Assembly: GCA_027563935.2 (NCBI GenBank)
Contig: CM050449.1
Location: 79,019,178 to 79,083,177 of the forward strand
Origin: Costus lasius
Lineage: Eukaryota > Streptophyta > Magnoliopsida > Zingiberales > Costaceae
Length of the DNA stretch: 64,000 bases
Direction: 5' to 3'
Below the pieces are notes generated by a model, which ran no database searches, was not told the DNA's origin, and saw only the letters and a program-made list of their open reading frames with translations. Position numbers and translations under genes: made by a program. Shown here one piece after another: positions 33,212-46,771 of this stretch; within the stretch, counting starts at the first letter, position 1; every line of letters begins with the position of its first letter.

Positions 33212-34879
33212 TGATGGAACCCCTAATCTAAGGGGGAAGAAACCCTAAACATGCGCATCTAGCATGCATAGCGGAAAGAGGGCTTCAAGTAGATCGCATA
33301 TGAACTATATGTTAACTTAATTCAACTTAAGATCAAGTTTTGATCTTACCAATGCCATGGATTGGATGGCGGCTTGGAATGAGAGAGAGCAAGCGAGATC
33401 TCCTCAAAAGAATACACACACCAAGTGATGAAGGCTTCCAACTTGCGCAACTTTGTGCTAGCAAAATGCCAAGTTGTCCTTCTCGAGTGGTAGGGATGAA
33501 GATGATGCTTTTTCCGGTTCTGCTCTTGTCGTCCACTCCAAGCTTCTCTCAAGTCTCGCCGAGCAAGAGCAAAACGCAAGGAGACAAGGGATGAATGAGC
33601 TCAAGCCGTTTTGGCGTTTCAAGGAGCCATGCGCTCAATGACTTTCCAAATTTGGAAACTCCATTAAGCCATGCGTTCTCCTCTTCAAGCAAACCGCCCA
33701 AAACGCTTATGGATCGAACCATGGGTTCACCCATGTAAACCGGTTCAATCCAAATTGGTCCAAACCAAAGCAATCGGTCTAGATCAACCAAACCCTAAGG
33801 TTTCCAATCCAACCGTTCATCTTATGATGCTCTTGATCTCACCGATCTAGCATCAATACTCTCGATCGAAGCTTACCGATCTCAAGCCCTAATCAATCAA
33901 ACATGATCAAGCTAGATCTCACTTACAATCAGAGTCTATATCCCTTTAAACTGAACCCAAATAATTCAGTCCACACGATCTGACTCAAAGAAAGCCATAT
34001 CACCAAATTGTGTGACCCTGAGGGTTTCCTTTAAACGTCGGTAACGATAACTTACGTTATCACGATCAGTGAGGGGTATCTAGCAACACATCACTGTCTC
34101 CCGATATAAAGGAAAGAGTCTTCCAAGACTCCACCCAAACCATAGCATAAGTGTGAATCAACTCACTTGGCATACATGATTCCTTTGCCACTGGATGTTC
34201 TTATTGGACAAGCATGTCAAGCCTGTAACTCCAATACGATGAGCATGATTAGATCAGATGAACATAGTCATCTGGGTATGGCCATACACTTCCTCAACCA
34301 TCTCATATAGGGGGGCCCTCTAGAACATCACACTCCTTAAACAAGGAGACGGCAATCCTTTATCTATCACAAGTGCCCTAACCTGACTCAAGCTCACCAT
34401 CCAAGATAGTCTATAATCATTATGTTTCAAATGATATTGAACTACCTCAAAACAATGACAATCATCATTTAGAAACACAAGTGATCTCAAGTCAAAGGAC
34501 ATGTGCCACTTAGTGCTTACAAGGATCATTCACATTGTGACAAGCAATGGAATATCCGAGTAGGGTCTGTCCAGTACATCCAATGTACTTATGAGTCTAC
34601 ATCTTATTCCATGCTCGAAGCATCCTATAAGATTAGCACTCATATTAGTCTCAATCATATCAAGGCTGTCTCATGTTCACCAAGATATCTCGACTAAGGA
34701 CATAGAGCCTGTCAGCCTAGCTGAACAGCTTTGAGACATTATTCAGAAGTACACTTATTACAGCAGACAAGATAACAACCTGAATAATAACCATGCCTTT
34801 TATAAACTTAAGAGTTTATTACATGATACTTATACAATCCCAAGGCCTCAAACATTAGCCTTAAGGGCATACCCCAACA
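33212..34879 (-). repeat. A4 5' LTR
   Basis: 1,668 bp. Hairpin at 34046-34061 (GUAA loop on the element strand) and predicted gag start and donor at 33358-33344. Confidence 0.97.
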
Positions 34880-35387
34880 TTCACATGAGTGAACGCATGG
34901 TTCAAAGCTTGAAGGCGTTTTTGGTCGGTTATGAGATCATGGGCGCATGGCTTCATGTTTTTCTATTTTTGGAAAGTCATGAGGGCCACTTTCGCTCAAC
35001 GCCTAAAAACGCTTGCCTCTTCTCTCGACGCCCTCTCTCTCGTGTGGTGTTTTCTTCACGCCTTGGAGAGAATTCGGTGAAGCCCGAGAACAAGGAGATC
35101 TCATCCCTTCCATTCGACAAGGATTCTTGGAGAACTTTGCTAGCACAAAGATCAACAAGGAGTAGGCGATCACATCTTGTGTGCGCATCTTTTGGAGGAG
35201 ATCCCTTTCGCTCTCTGCTTCCAAGGGGCCATCCAAAGCAATGGCTATGGTATGAATTTTCTTCATGCATCTTTAACAAGTTGATCATATGACAAGCATG
35301 CGATCCTAAGAAACCCTTGCTTCCGCTTCAAAAATTTTTATCATGCGCCTATTAGGGTTTTGCCCCCCCAAGTATAGGGGACTTTCA

Positions 35388-36726
35388 TCCTTGTATGCAA
35401 ACAAGTGGCATATTTCCTCTGACTTGAGATCACTTGTGTTTCTAAATGATTATTGGCATTGTTTTGAGATAGTTCGATATCATTTGAAACATAATGGTTA
35501 TAGACTATCTTGGATGGTGAGCATGAGTCATGTTAGGGCGCCAGTGATAGACATAGGATTGCCATCTCCTTCATTGGAGTGTGATGTTCTAAAGGGGCCC
35601 CCTGGATGAGATGATTGAGAAAGTGTATGGCCATACCCAGATGACTATGTTCATCTGATCTAATCATTCTCATCATATTGGAGTTACAGGCTTGACACGC
35701 TTGTCCAATAAGAACATCCAGTGGCAAAGGAAACATGTATGCCTAGTGAAGTGGATTCACACTTGTGCTGTGGTTTGGGTGTAGTCTTGGAAGACTCTTT
35801 CCTTTATATCGGGAGACAGTGATGTGTTGCTAGATACCCCTCACTGATCGTGATAACGTGAGTTATCGTTACCGACATTTGAAGGAAACCCTTAGGGTCG
35901 CACAATTTGATGATATGGCTTACTTAAGTCAGATCGTGTGGACTGAATTGTTTTTGTTCAGTTTAAAGGGATTTAAACTCTGATTGTAAGTGAGATCAGG
36001 TCTGATCATGTTTGATTGATCAGGGTTTGAGATCGGTAAGCTTCGATCGAGGGTGTTGATGCTAGATCGGTGAGATCATGAACATCAAGAGATGAACGGT
36101 TAGATCTTGAACCATTTGGTTCAATGAGATCTAGACCATGGCTTGGGCTGATTTGATTTTTGAACCAAATGCAATTGGATCGAATTGGTTTGAACCGGTT
36201 CACATGAGTGAACGCATGATTCAAAGCTAGTAGGCGTTTTGGTCGGTTTTGATGTTATGGGCGCATGGCCACATGTCTTTTCTATTTTTGGAAAGTCATA
36301 AACGCCACTTCCCTCAACGCCTCAACGCCTCAACGCTCGCTTCTTCCTCTTGACGCCCTCTCTCTCATGTAGAGAAGGTCTTCACGCCTTGAAGAGGATT
36401 CGGCCAAGCTAGAGCTCTCATCCTATTCCCTTCCATTCGACAAGGACACTTTGAAGAGCTTTGCTAGCACAAAGGATTCAAAGGAGCAAGTCACCTTCTT
36501 CTTGTGTGCGGATCTTCTGGAGGAGATCCCTTTCGCTCTCTTCTTCCAAGGCACCATCCAAGCAATGGCGATGGTATGACTCTTATCAATGTATACAAGT
36601 TTTAATAGTTGATCATATGACATGCATGCAACCGATCACCTAGAAACCCTTATTTCCGCTGCCCAAAATTTTACATGCGCCACTTCAGGGTTTCGCCCCC
36701 CCCCCCCCCCCTTTAGGGGTCTTTCA
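35388..36726 (+). repeat. Ao: right part of the outer family-A LTR that A2 entered
   Basis: Starts in mid-LTR at TCCTTGTATGCAAAC and ends GGGGTCTTTCA. About 350 bp of the left part must lie before position 1. The sequence after 36726 has no primer site and reads as gypsy integrase, so this is either a solo LTR or the 3' LTR of a full element. It has the hairpin (35852-35867), ATG-GCG-ATG with GTATGA (36565-36579), and a run of 16 C (36696-36711) where relatives have 5-8. Confidence 0.88.
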
Positions 36727-39385
36727 GCCCGGCAGACCCTCCTCCGTGGACCTCCCAAACAAGGAAGTCTCGGATTGAGGCCTTGGGAACGCATAACTTT
36801 GGCCCAAGAAACAAAAACTCATCCCTTAGGGTATAGAGGGGATGACTCAAGGGATCTATGCTAAGATCAGAGTATATGCTTGAAAAATCAGGACATTCTA
36901 AGTAATCATGCTTCATGCGATCAAATCCAACTACTTCAACAGATAATTTTTTGCACAAGTAAAGTTACTCTACTCAAAGCATCAGCAACTTTATTTTCAA
37001 TTCCAGACTTATATTTCAAAACAAAAGTATACTGTTGAAGATATTCTACCCATTTAGCATGCCTAGCATTTAATTTCTTCTGAGCACTTAAAAAAGATAA
37101 AGCCTGGTGGTCACTATTCAGAATAAATTTATTATGTATTAGATAGTGTCTCCAGTGCCTTAAAGATTGAACTACAGCATAGAACTCCTTATCATAGGTG
37201 GTATATCTTTGTTTAGCCTCATTTAATTTCTCGCTAAAGTAGGCTATGGGGTGACCTTCCTGACTAAGGGTACCTCCTATTCCTACTCCTGAGGCATCAC
37301 AGTCCACTGTGAAAACTTTAGAAAAGTCAGGTAATCTTAGGACTGGGGCAGTGGTCATTCTAGCTTTAAGCTCCTCAAAAGTTCTACTAGCAAACTTAGG
37401 CCAACTAAACTCACCTAGTTTCATACAATTAGTTATAGGGGCTACTATGGTGCTAAAGTTTCTAATGAATCTCCTATAGAAGGCAGCTAGTCTATGGAAG
37501 CTCCTAATCTCAGTCAAAGCTTTGGGTTCAGGCCAGTCTAAGATGGCTTGGATCTTGCTAGGGTCAGCTTGAAGTCCTTGGTCAGATACTATGAATCCTA
37601 AGAAGACAACCCTAGGAGAGAGGAAAGAACACTTTTTCAAGTTAAGATATAACTTTTCTTCTTGGAGTAAGTCTAGGGTTTTCCTAAGGTGTTCCATGTG
37701 TTCCTCTTGGGTCTTGCTATAAATTAGGATGTCATCAAAGTAAACTACTAAGAATCTTCCTATGTAAGGCTTCAAGACTTGGTTCATCAATCTCATAAAG
37801 GTTGAGGGGGCATTAGATAGACCAAAGGGCATGACTAGCCATTCATACAAACCATCCTTAGTCTTAAAAGCTGTCTTCCACTCATCCCCAAGTCTTATCC
37901 TAACTTGGTGGTATCCACTTCTAAGGTCTAGCTTGCTAAACCACTTAGAACCTACCAGCATGTCAAGCATGTCGTCTAATCTTGGGATGGGAAATCTATA
38001 TTTGATGGTTATCCTGTTCATTGCCCTACAGTCTATACACATGCGCCAGCTTCCATTCTTCTTTGGGGTAAGAAGGGCGGGTACTGCACATGGGCTAAGG
38101 CTTTCCCTAATGAATCCCTTGTCTAAGAGTTCATCTACTTGTCTCTTGAGCTCTTGGTGCTCAGTGAGGTTCATCCTATAATGGGGCAAGTGTGGGAGAG
38201 TAGAACCCGGGACAAGGTCTATGGCATGTTGGATTTCTCTAAGGGGGGGTAAGCCATTGGGAAGTTCATCTCTAGTGAGCTCAGAGTACCCTGAGAGTAG
38301 GGTCTCAACTTCTTTGGGTATAGGTGACTCCTCATCTGGGTTAGTTTCCTTAATGACTAAGGAGTACACTTGTTTGGACTCTAGGCAGTCTTGGGTAAAA
38401 GCATGGGGCCTTATGAGTTGGATGGTAGGTTTGGGTTCCTTAGGTTCTTCTATCCTACCCTTATTGGTGGAAGCCTTAAGTTCCTTAGGCATGGAAGGCT
38501 TCAGTTTGATCTTTTGCCCATCATGGCTAAAGACATAGGTGTTAGTCCGACCGTAGTGGATAACATCCATGTCAAATAACCATGGGCGACCGAGTAATAC
38601 TTGGGTGACATCCATGGTTATGACGTCACACCAAATCTTGCCTTGGTAGATGGCAAACTGAAGGGGTACTAAGCACCTATGGGTGACTAGGACACTAGAC
38701 TGGTTGCCCCAGGATATGCTATAGGGACTAGGGTGCGGTTCTGCCTTAAGATTGAATTTCACTAAAGCTGTGTGAGAGACCGCGTTTAGACTACTTCCCC
38801 CATCTATCACTACTTTGCACATGTTGCCATTGCATTTCGTGTAGGTGTGGAAAATACTGGTCCTACGCCAGTCCTCAGTTAGGGTAGGTTTGATCAGGGT
38901 GCATCTAACCACTCCTAAGGTGTCTTGGGTTTGCTCTTCACCACTATCATAGACTAACTCTTCACAAATCATACATCCAGAATCAGGGTTATGGGTTTCT
39001 TCATGATTTTCCTCATAAGTTTCCTCATGTTTCTCTTCACCTAAGTATAGGACTCTCTTCGGGCAGTCTTTCATATAGTGTCCTACTTGGTGACAAGCAT
39101 GGCAAGTGACTCTAGGTTCTTGGACAGTCCTAGGTCTAGAGGGTGTTGATGTTGGGGCTTTGGGTTGGGAGTTTGAGGGGTTTGATGTAGGTGTCTTAGG
39201 ATAAGTTCTAGGGGAACTAATCTCTCTCCTAAAAGCTCTCTTTAGGTTTTCCTCTACCTCTAAGGCTCTTTGGTAGGCGACTTCTCTAGACTCTATTTGG
39301 AAATAGGTCATTCCTCTTTTGATCTCGGGTCTAAGTCCATTCTTATACCTGCTAAGGGAGACATGGGATTCTTCATGGATGCCAC

Positions 39386-41106
39386 TGTTGGGGTATGCCC
39401 TTAAGGCTAATGTTTGAGGCCTTGGGATTGTATAAGTATCATGTAATAAACTCTTAAGTTTATAATAAGGCATGGTTGTTATTCAGGTTGTTACCTTGTC
39501 TGCTGTAATAAGTGTACTTCTGAATAATGTCTCAAAGCTGTTCAGCTAGGCTGACAGGCTATAAGTCCTTAGTCGAGATATCTTGGTGAACATGAGACAG
39601 CCTTGATATGATGGAGACTAATATGAGTGCTAATCTTATAGGATGCTTCGAGCATGGAATAAGATGTAGACTCATGGGTACATTGGATGTACTGGACAGA
39701 CCCTACTGGGATATTGCATTGCTTGTCACAATGTGAATGATCCCTGTAAGCAGCAAGTGGCACATGTCCTTTGACTTGAGATCACTTGTGTTTCTAAATG
39801 ATGATTGTCATTGTTTTGAGGTAGTTCAATATCATTTGAAATATAATGATTATAGACTATCTTGGATGGTGAGCTTGAATCAGGTTAGGGCACTAGTGAT
39901 AGATAAAGGATTGCCGTCTCCTTGTTTAAGGAGTGTGATGTTCTAAAGGCCCCCCTATATGAGATGATTGAGGTAGTGTATGGCCATACCCAGATGACTA
40001 TGTGCATCTGATCTAATCATGCTCATCGTATTGGAGTTACAAGCTTGACATGCTTGTCCAATAAGAACATCCAGTGGCAAAGGACATATGTGTGCCTTGT
40101 GAGTTTTGATTCACACTTGTGTCATGGTTTGGGTGTAGTCTTGGAAGACTATTTCCTTTATATCGGGAGACAGTGATGTGTTGCTAGATACCCCTCACTG
40201 ATCGTGATAACGTAAGTTGTCGTTACCGACATTTAAAGGAAACCCTTAGGGTCGCACAATTTGATGATATGGCTTTCTTGAGTCAGATCGTGTGGACTGA
40301 ATTGTATGGGTTCAGTTTAAAGGGGTTTAATCTCTGATTGCAAGTGAGATCTAGCCTGATCATGTTTGATTGATTAGGGCTTTAGATCGGTAAGCTTCGA
40401 TCGAGAGAGATGATGCTAGATCGGTGAGATCAGGAGCATCAGGAGATGAACGGCTAGATCATGAGCCATTTGGTTCATAGAGGGTCTAGACTATGCCTTG
40501 GCTTGGCTTGGTTTGAGTTTGGTCTTTGGGCCAAATCGAATTGAACCAAAGCATGAACCGGTTCACTAGGTGAACGCATGGTTCATCAAGAGGGGCGTTT
40601 TGGCGTTGGAGAGTGGCTTCATGACTTTCCATTTTGGGAAGTCATGTAACGTCATTTGTCTTGATGTCGCCGAAGTGCATTTGCTCTCTTGTCTTTGCGT
40701 TTTGTTTTTGGGGAAAAGAGAGCTTGCTTGCCATCTCGTGTGGAAGGAAGTGGACGACAAGAACAAGCGCTCGGCCAAGGAAACTTCTCCATCATCCTAA
40801 CATTCGATCAAGGACACCTTGCGCATCCTTGCTAGCACAAGGAGATCCAAGGAGAAGCCATCTTCTCTTGTGTGTGATTATCTTCGGAGAAGGGGCACTT
40901 GCGCCTTTGCTTCCAAAGCTCCATCTAAACCGAGATGGCTATGGTATGAGTCTCAACTTCACCAAGTTGAACATATGTTTATGCTAAGATTCTTGAAAAC
41001 CTTTTGCTTCCGCTTGCAATGGTGATGCGCCACCCCTTTAAGGTTTTCGCCCCCCTCTTGAAAGGGATTTTGTTTACTTGCGCTCCCCCATGAAGGGGAC
41101 ACTTCA
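39386..41106 (+). repeat. A5 5' LTR
   Basis: 1,721 bp ending GGGGACACTTCA. The hairpin at 40206-40221 reads GATAAC-GTAA-GTTGTC, with one G-U pair. ATG-GCT-ATG with GTATGA is at 40935-40949. Confidence 0.97.
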
Positions 41107-42898
41107 ATTGGTATCAGAGCGCCGGTTGAAGCATAATCATATGATTGCTTGATATACTATGTGATCCATGTTTGCGCATCTACATGTATGTTGATCTTGT
41201 TTGACATATGTTATCTCTTCATGCGAGTATGCTAGATAATAGTATGTTTATATTTGCGCATGTATGAGAGTTATGTTGATTGGCGCATATATGTTGGTTG
41301 CGGTTATACCATGTTGTTGTTGTTTTTCTAAAACCTAAATGACATGCGCGCCCAACTAGATCTAAGAAGTACCTATTGTAAACCCTTAGATGGGTTGATG
41401 GGGTTGAAAGCTTCATCTAGAATGGATCAAACTAGTCTGATCAGACCATCTGACAGCCTAGATGGGTTGACCAGATAGCACCTGTGCGCAAGCACGAGGT
41501 GGCTATAGGTCGACTACATCTAAGGCGTGTAGCGAGGTCTGATTGAGACAACTTCTGAACACACTTGAGTTAGGCCCGGGGTCACACCCGCTTGCCAAAA
41601 CTCATGAGGGTGGTTCAGCCCTTGGCGCATGCATGGTTGACCATCAGGTCAACTCGGGTCAGTTAGGACTCGGTGCATGCAAGGGAAAAGGATCTATCTA
41701 GATGGATGAGTGGATCCCTATCAATGGACCATTGTAAGGTTGTAGGGCACATAAGGAAATTAAAAGTGATGCCTATGGGGTTTTCAAAATTTTAATTTCT
41801 TGATTGGATCACATGATGATTGAAACCATATGCTTGTTTATTTACTCTTATGTGGGTTGCCCTATTGTGTGCTGTGCTGGGGCCTGTGAGCCTGGATTTA
41901 AAATTGTAAATTAATTTGTGATCTGCGAATCACATTGTACTTAATTTATAATGTATTGTTGACCTGCGAGTCAACCTTGTCTAGATAGATCAAAAAAATG
42001 TATTTTGATTAGACAAGAGCACAAAGGCACACATCCAAGAGGAGCATTCACCTGGTGGCGCACCTGAGGTGCTCTTGGCGCTAGAGCCCTAGGTTGGACC
42101 AGATGTGAGGCCAAGGAGCTCAAGTGAAGACTTAAGTAAAATTAAGGTCTTACTAGGGTTCATGGGCTTTTACCACATAAGATCATGCTTTCTACTTATT
42201 GCTAATAATTAGAATTGCATGTTTAAGTTTATCTTCTGCTATAGCCATAGGACATGCCTGATAGTAAGAAGATAAAAGACCGTTAAAATCCAACGCTAAT
42301 ATATCAAGCTCGTAAGCCTTCTGACGCGAAACCTCACCGTTCTGACTATCGTTGGAGCCGTGTTGAACCCACTCAGTGGGCACGTCCATCTATCTTCAGA
42401 CGGTGCTGGATTACACCTGCGTGTTACAGAGCAGGGATTTATCCCTTCTCGTTGCTCAGCATAGCACGTGGTGGTCCAGGGAGTAGGTCAGGTCAGCTTG
42501 ACCATGTAGACTACATATGTGGCGCATATGGTAGCACATGGAGGCAGCCATCTCTGGGATCAGAGACTGTGTTGTACCAACTCAGTTGGCACAGTCTGCT
42601 GGATTGCCAAGATGAAGGGGAATCGCACGGGTTGGGCGATTGGCTGGGACAGCCTACCAGAAATTAGTGCTTGTCATCTCTGTGCATCTTATCTCGCTTG
42701 AGCGGGACGCGGAGACCAAGTATGAAATCTGGATCCCATCTCACTAAAAGAGTGTTACTCTTTCGGACTGTTTACTGGATTTTTCAGTCAGACAAAATAG
42801 TGAGAAAAGAATCTTTCTTAAGTCCTGGATTGATTCTGAAACATTGATACTGACCTTGCTGTTCTTGCCTGTTGTAGATTCCTGCAGCAACGAACACC
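40935..42898 (+). other. A5 predicted gag exon 1, intron (40944-42877) and leader
   Basis: The donor-like GTATGA follows ATG GCT ATG, and the acceptor TAG ends at 42877, with 21 open nt into the ATG at 42899. The leader is about 1.8 kb, lacks the A4 tandem repeats, and has no credible gene. Confidence 0.6.
41109..41121 (+). promoter_or_regulatory. A5 primer-binding site
   Basis: TGGTATCAGAGCG, two bases after the LTR; 12 bases match initiator tRNA-Met. Confidence 0.92.
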
Positions 42899-45800
42899 AT
42901 GAGCTTCAATGTGCGATCCCTACTGGAAAGGGAGAAGTTTGCTGGGCCGAACTTCTCTGACTGGTTCGGACACCTTAAGATTGTTCTTAAGGCAGAGAGG
43001 AAACTGTATGTCCTCGAGACGGCGATACTCGAACGCCGCAAGGGCGGTTCGGGATGCCTACGAAAAGCACGTCAATGATAGCATTGATGTCGCTTGCCTG
43101 ATGCTAGCGTCTATGACGCCACCGCTGCAGCGTCAGCATGAGGATATGTCGGCTATAGAAATTATAGCGAACCTCAAGATGCTGTATGCTGCACAGGCGA
43201 GGACTGAGCGCTATAATCTGACGAAGCTCTTCTTTCAGAGCAAACTGGCTGAGGGGAGCCCAGTGGGAGCTCATGTGCTCAAGATGATTGGGCACAAGGA
43301 GGCTCTAGAGAAACTGGGGCATACCGTCAACCAGGAGCTTGCTGTGGACATTATTCTACAGTCTCTTCCGCCTTCTTTCGATGCGTTCATCATTAATTTT
43401 AATATGAACAAAATCGATTGTACGCCGGCAGAGCTGCTGAATATGCTCTTGACAACTGAGGAAACTCTGAAGGGTAAGCCTTCAACCTCTGTCTTAATGG
43501 TTCCTTCAAGGAACAAGAAGAAGGGGAAGAAGGGCAAGACCCCTGTCAAGAATTACAGCAAGGCCCTGAAACAGATGGTGAAGCGGTCGAAGGACAACAG
43601 GTGTTTCCACTGTGGCCAGCTGGGTCACTGGAAAAAGGACTGTAAAGCGCTCCAAGGAGATAAGAGGGGAAGCATCGCTTCTGGCTCAGGTATATATGTG
43701 ACTGAGGTCATGTTATCTTCTTCTACCATTTCATGGGTGTTGGACACCGCATGTGGAGTTCACATTTGTTCAAATGTGCAGGAACTCAAGAGAAGAAGGC
43801 AGGTGGGACAGCATGAGGTAGACCTACGAGTTGGAAACGGGGCACGGGTTGCTGCTGTTGCTGTAGGAGACTATTTCATTACTTTACCATCTGGCATTGT
43901 ATTAGAATTGAACAATTGTTATTTTGTACCAAGTATCACCAAGAATATTATCTCCATTCCTGCTCTAGTCAGGAAAGGATTTGCCTTTGAATGCAAGATT
44001 TCAAAGTGTGTTTTAACTTTTGATAATATTGTGTATGCGACTGGTTCAATTAACAATGGGTTATACATGTTGGACATGGAAAATTCTATACAAAACATTG
44101 ATAATAAGAAAGCCAAGTATGCTGATGACAGCACCTTGCTATGGCATAGTCGTTTAGGCCATATAAACGAGAAGCGCATTAAGCAGTTGCATGATCATGG
44201 ACTGCTGGGATCATTCTCCTATGAGGAGATTGATACATGCAAAGCTTGTTTGATGGGTAAAATGATGAAGTCTCCTTTTCTTCACAAAGGGCAAAGGACT
44301 TCAGGTTTACTGGACCTTATACACAGTGATGTGTGTGGGCCATTTAGTAAACATGCCAGAGGTGGCTATCAGTACTTCATTACCTTTACTGATGATTTCA
44401 GTAGGTATGGGTATGTCTATTTAATGAGACATAAAAGTGAATCTTTTGACAAGTTCAAAGAGTTCAAAAATGAAGTACAAAATCAGCTAGGCCGAAATAT
44501 CAAGGCACTTCGTTCTGATCGAGGTGGTGAATACCTGAGTCATGCGTTTACTGACTATCTGAAGGAGTGTGGGATTATCTCACAGCTCACTCCGCCAGGA
44601 ACACCGCAGTGGAATGGTGTGTCCGAGAGGAGAAATAGAACGTTACTTGATATGGTTCGTTCTATGATGAGTCAGGCTACTCTTCCATATTCCTTTTGGG
44701 GTTTTGCACTGGAAACAGCTGCAAAGGTGATAAACCGAGTGCCATCCAAGGCAGTTTCAAAGACGCCATATGAGTTATGGTATGGGAAACAGCCTAGCTT
44801 GACATTTATCAGGATCTGGGGTTGCGAGGCTTATGTCAAAAAGCTCGCCTCTGGGAAACTGGAAAGCAGATCTGAGAAATGTATCTTTGTCGGTTACCCT
44901 AAGGAAACTAAGGGTTATTATTTCTACGATCCCAAAGAGAACAAGGTTTTTGTTGCTCGGACGGCCATATTTCTTGAGAAGGAGTTTCTTCTGCAAGAGG
45001 CCAGTGGGAGAGAAATAAAGCTGGATGAGATTCCAGAGGAAGGACAAAGTAGTCAAGCAGAGTTGGATGAGCCTGAGCCGGTAGATCAGGTTATTGAACA
45101 ACCTGAGGCTCAGATATCACGGGAACCGCGAAGATCGGGTAGGATCCGTCGACAGCCTGAGCGCTATGACGGAGTCTACATCATTGATAATGATGAACCC
45201 CTAACTTATGCGGATGCGGTCAGTGGACCGGAGTCAGCTAGATGGCTTGATGCTATGCGAGCCGAGATGGACTCCATGTCAGATAACCAAGTCTGGGATT
45301 TGGTTGATCCGCCTTCGGGAGTAATCCCTATAGGTTGTAAATGGATCTTCAAGAAGAAGATTGACATGGATGGTAACGTGGTTACCTATAAAGGCAGACT
45401 AGTTGCGAAAGGTTTCAAACAAATCTACGGGATAGATTATGATGAAACTTTCTCTCCTGTAGCCATGTTTAAGTCTATTCGGATTCTTTTCGCGATAGCA
45501 GCATATTACGACTATGAGATCTGGCAGATGGATGTGAAAACAGCTTTCCTTAATGGAAATCTGGATGAGGATGTGTATATGACACAACCTGAGGGTTTCA
45601 CTAATCCAGCAGATCGTCATAAAATATGCAAGTTAAAGAAGTCCATTTATGGACTTAAACAAGCATCAAGAAGCTGGAACATTCGTTTTGATGAATCAAT
45701 CTCTGAGTTTGGTTTCATCAAGAACGAGGATGACCCGTGTGTATATAAGAGGTTTAGTGGGAGCGTGATTACATTCCTAATCCTCTACGTCGATGATATC

Positions 45801-46768
45801 TTGATCATTGGAAATGATATTCCTGAACTGCATGCTGTTAAAGCATGGTTAGGAAAATGTTTCCAGATGAAAGATTTAGGAGAAGCAGCCTATGTACTAG
45901 GTGTGAAGATCTACAGGGATAGATCTAAGAGGCTTCTCGGGCTGTGCCAGAGTACTTACATCGATAAGGTCCTGGAGAGATTCCATTTAGAGAATTCTAA
46001 ACGTGGATATCTTCCAGTCAGACATGGTCTGAATCTTTCGAAGAGTCAGTGTCCACAAACACAGACTGAGAAAGATGAAATGGACAATACGCCTTATGCT
46101 TCGGCTATTGGGTCCATTATGTATGCGATGTTGTGTACTCGCCCAGACGTCGCTTACGGGTTAAGCGTGACCAGTCGATTCCAAAGTAATCCAGGTTTGG
46201 CGCACTGGATTGCGGTCAAGAACATCTTAAATATCTGCGGAGGACCAAAGATATGTTCTTGATATATGGTGGTCAGGAAGAACTCAGTATAGAGGGATAT
46301 ACTGACGCTTCGTTCCAGTCGGACCAGGATGATTTCCGATCGCAATCAGGCTATGTTTTTAGCTTGAATGGTGGAGCAGTGGTGTGGAAGAGTTTCAAAC
46401 AGTCTACTGTTGCTGATTCCACAACTGAAGCCGAGTATGTTGCAGCCTCGGAAGCATCCAAGGAGGCAGTGTGGATTCGTAAGTTCGTGAGAGAACTTGG
46501 TGTCGTTCCTTCGAGTGCTGATCCTTTGGTTATCTTCTGTGATAACACTGGAGCAATCGCACAAGCAAAGGAACCACGGTCGCACCAGAAGTCCAAGCAC
46601 ATACAGAGACGGTTTCACTTGATCCGGGAGATCATTGATCGAGGCGAGATCAAGATTTGCAAGGTTCATACAGATGACAATCTGGCAGACCCGCTTACCA
46701 AGCCTCTGGCGCAGCAGAAGCATGAGAAGCACTGTAATAATATGGGTTTGAGATTTCTCAACCATTAG
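42899..46768 (+). pseudogene. gag-pol: A5 gag-pol with two frameshifts
   Basis: The gag start matches A4. At about 43028 a stretch of 14 bases present in A1, A3 and A4 is missing, shifting the frame early in gag. A long ORF with zinc knuckle, D-T-A protease, integrase triad and YVDD runs on in the new frame to 46262. At about 46229 an A-run has three A instead of four, which returns translation to the original frame for RNase H (to 46768). No stop-codon substitutions were seen, as expected of a young copy. Enzymes from reverse transcriptase back to the zinc knuckle are readable but are not fused to a gag start. Confidence 0.93.
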
Positions 46769-46771
46769 ATT

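Larger units (their letters stand above)
31322..33358 (-). other. A4 predicted gag exon 1, intron (31343-33349) and leader
   Basis: On the minus strand ATG GCA TTG (33358-33350) is followed by GTAAGA, an even better donor than in the other copies. The acceptor TAG ends at 31343, with 21 open nt (31342-31322) into the gag ATG. The leader contains two blocks of tandem repeats not seen in the other copies (32941-33037 and 33085-33152). No credible gene. Confidence 0.6.
25749..34879 (-). mobile_element. A4: complete family-A Ty1/copia retrotransposon, minus strand
   Basis: 9,131 bp with two 1,668-bp LTRs, in reverse orientation to its neighbours. Flanked by TTCAC (25744-25748, 34880-34884) inside the A2 3' LTR. 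Three LTR differences were seen (25943/33406, 26344/33807, 27127/34590), making it slightly older than A1, A3 and A5. ORF intact. Confidence 0.97.
1..35387 (+). mobile_element. A2: old family-A Ty1/copia element, interrupted by four younger insertions, 5' LTR off-window
   Basis: Once the insertions are taken out, one element remains: leader 1-403 plus 9551-9853, gag-pol 9854-15477, and a 3' LTR in three pieces (15498-16001, 25076-25748, 34885-35387; about 1,680 bp in total, the family size). Each junction carries a 5-bp target duplication: TACAG for A1, ATGAC for the solo LTR, GTTAG for A3, TTCAC for A4. The left LTR and primer site lie before position 1. The right end, TTTCA at 35387, is followed directly by mid-LTR sequence of the same family, so A2 itself landed in another family-A LTR. 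Its expected target duplication is TCCTT (35388-35392), whose partner lies off-window. Confidence 0.9.
15498..35387 (+). repeat. A2 3' LTR, in three pieces
   Basis: 15498-16001, 25076-25748 and 34885-35387 join to about 1,680 bp once A3, A4 and their target duplications are removed. The hairpin at 25392-25407 has an AUAA loop. ATG-GCT-ATG with GTATGA is at 35241-35255. It ends AGGGGACTTTCA. Confidence 0.92.

Noticed and set aside
37831..38181. 116-codon plus-strand ORF (and 105-codon ORF at 38221)
   Set aside because: Antisense shadows of the G1 reverse transcriptase and protease region.
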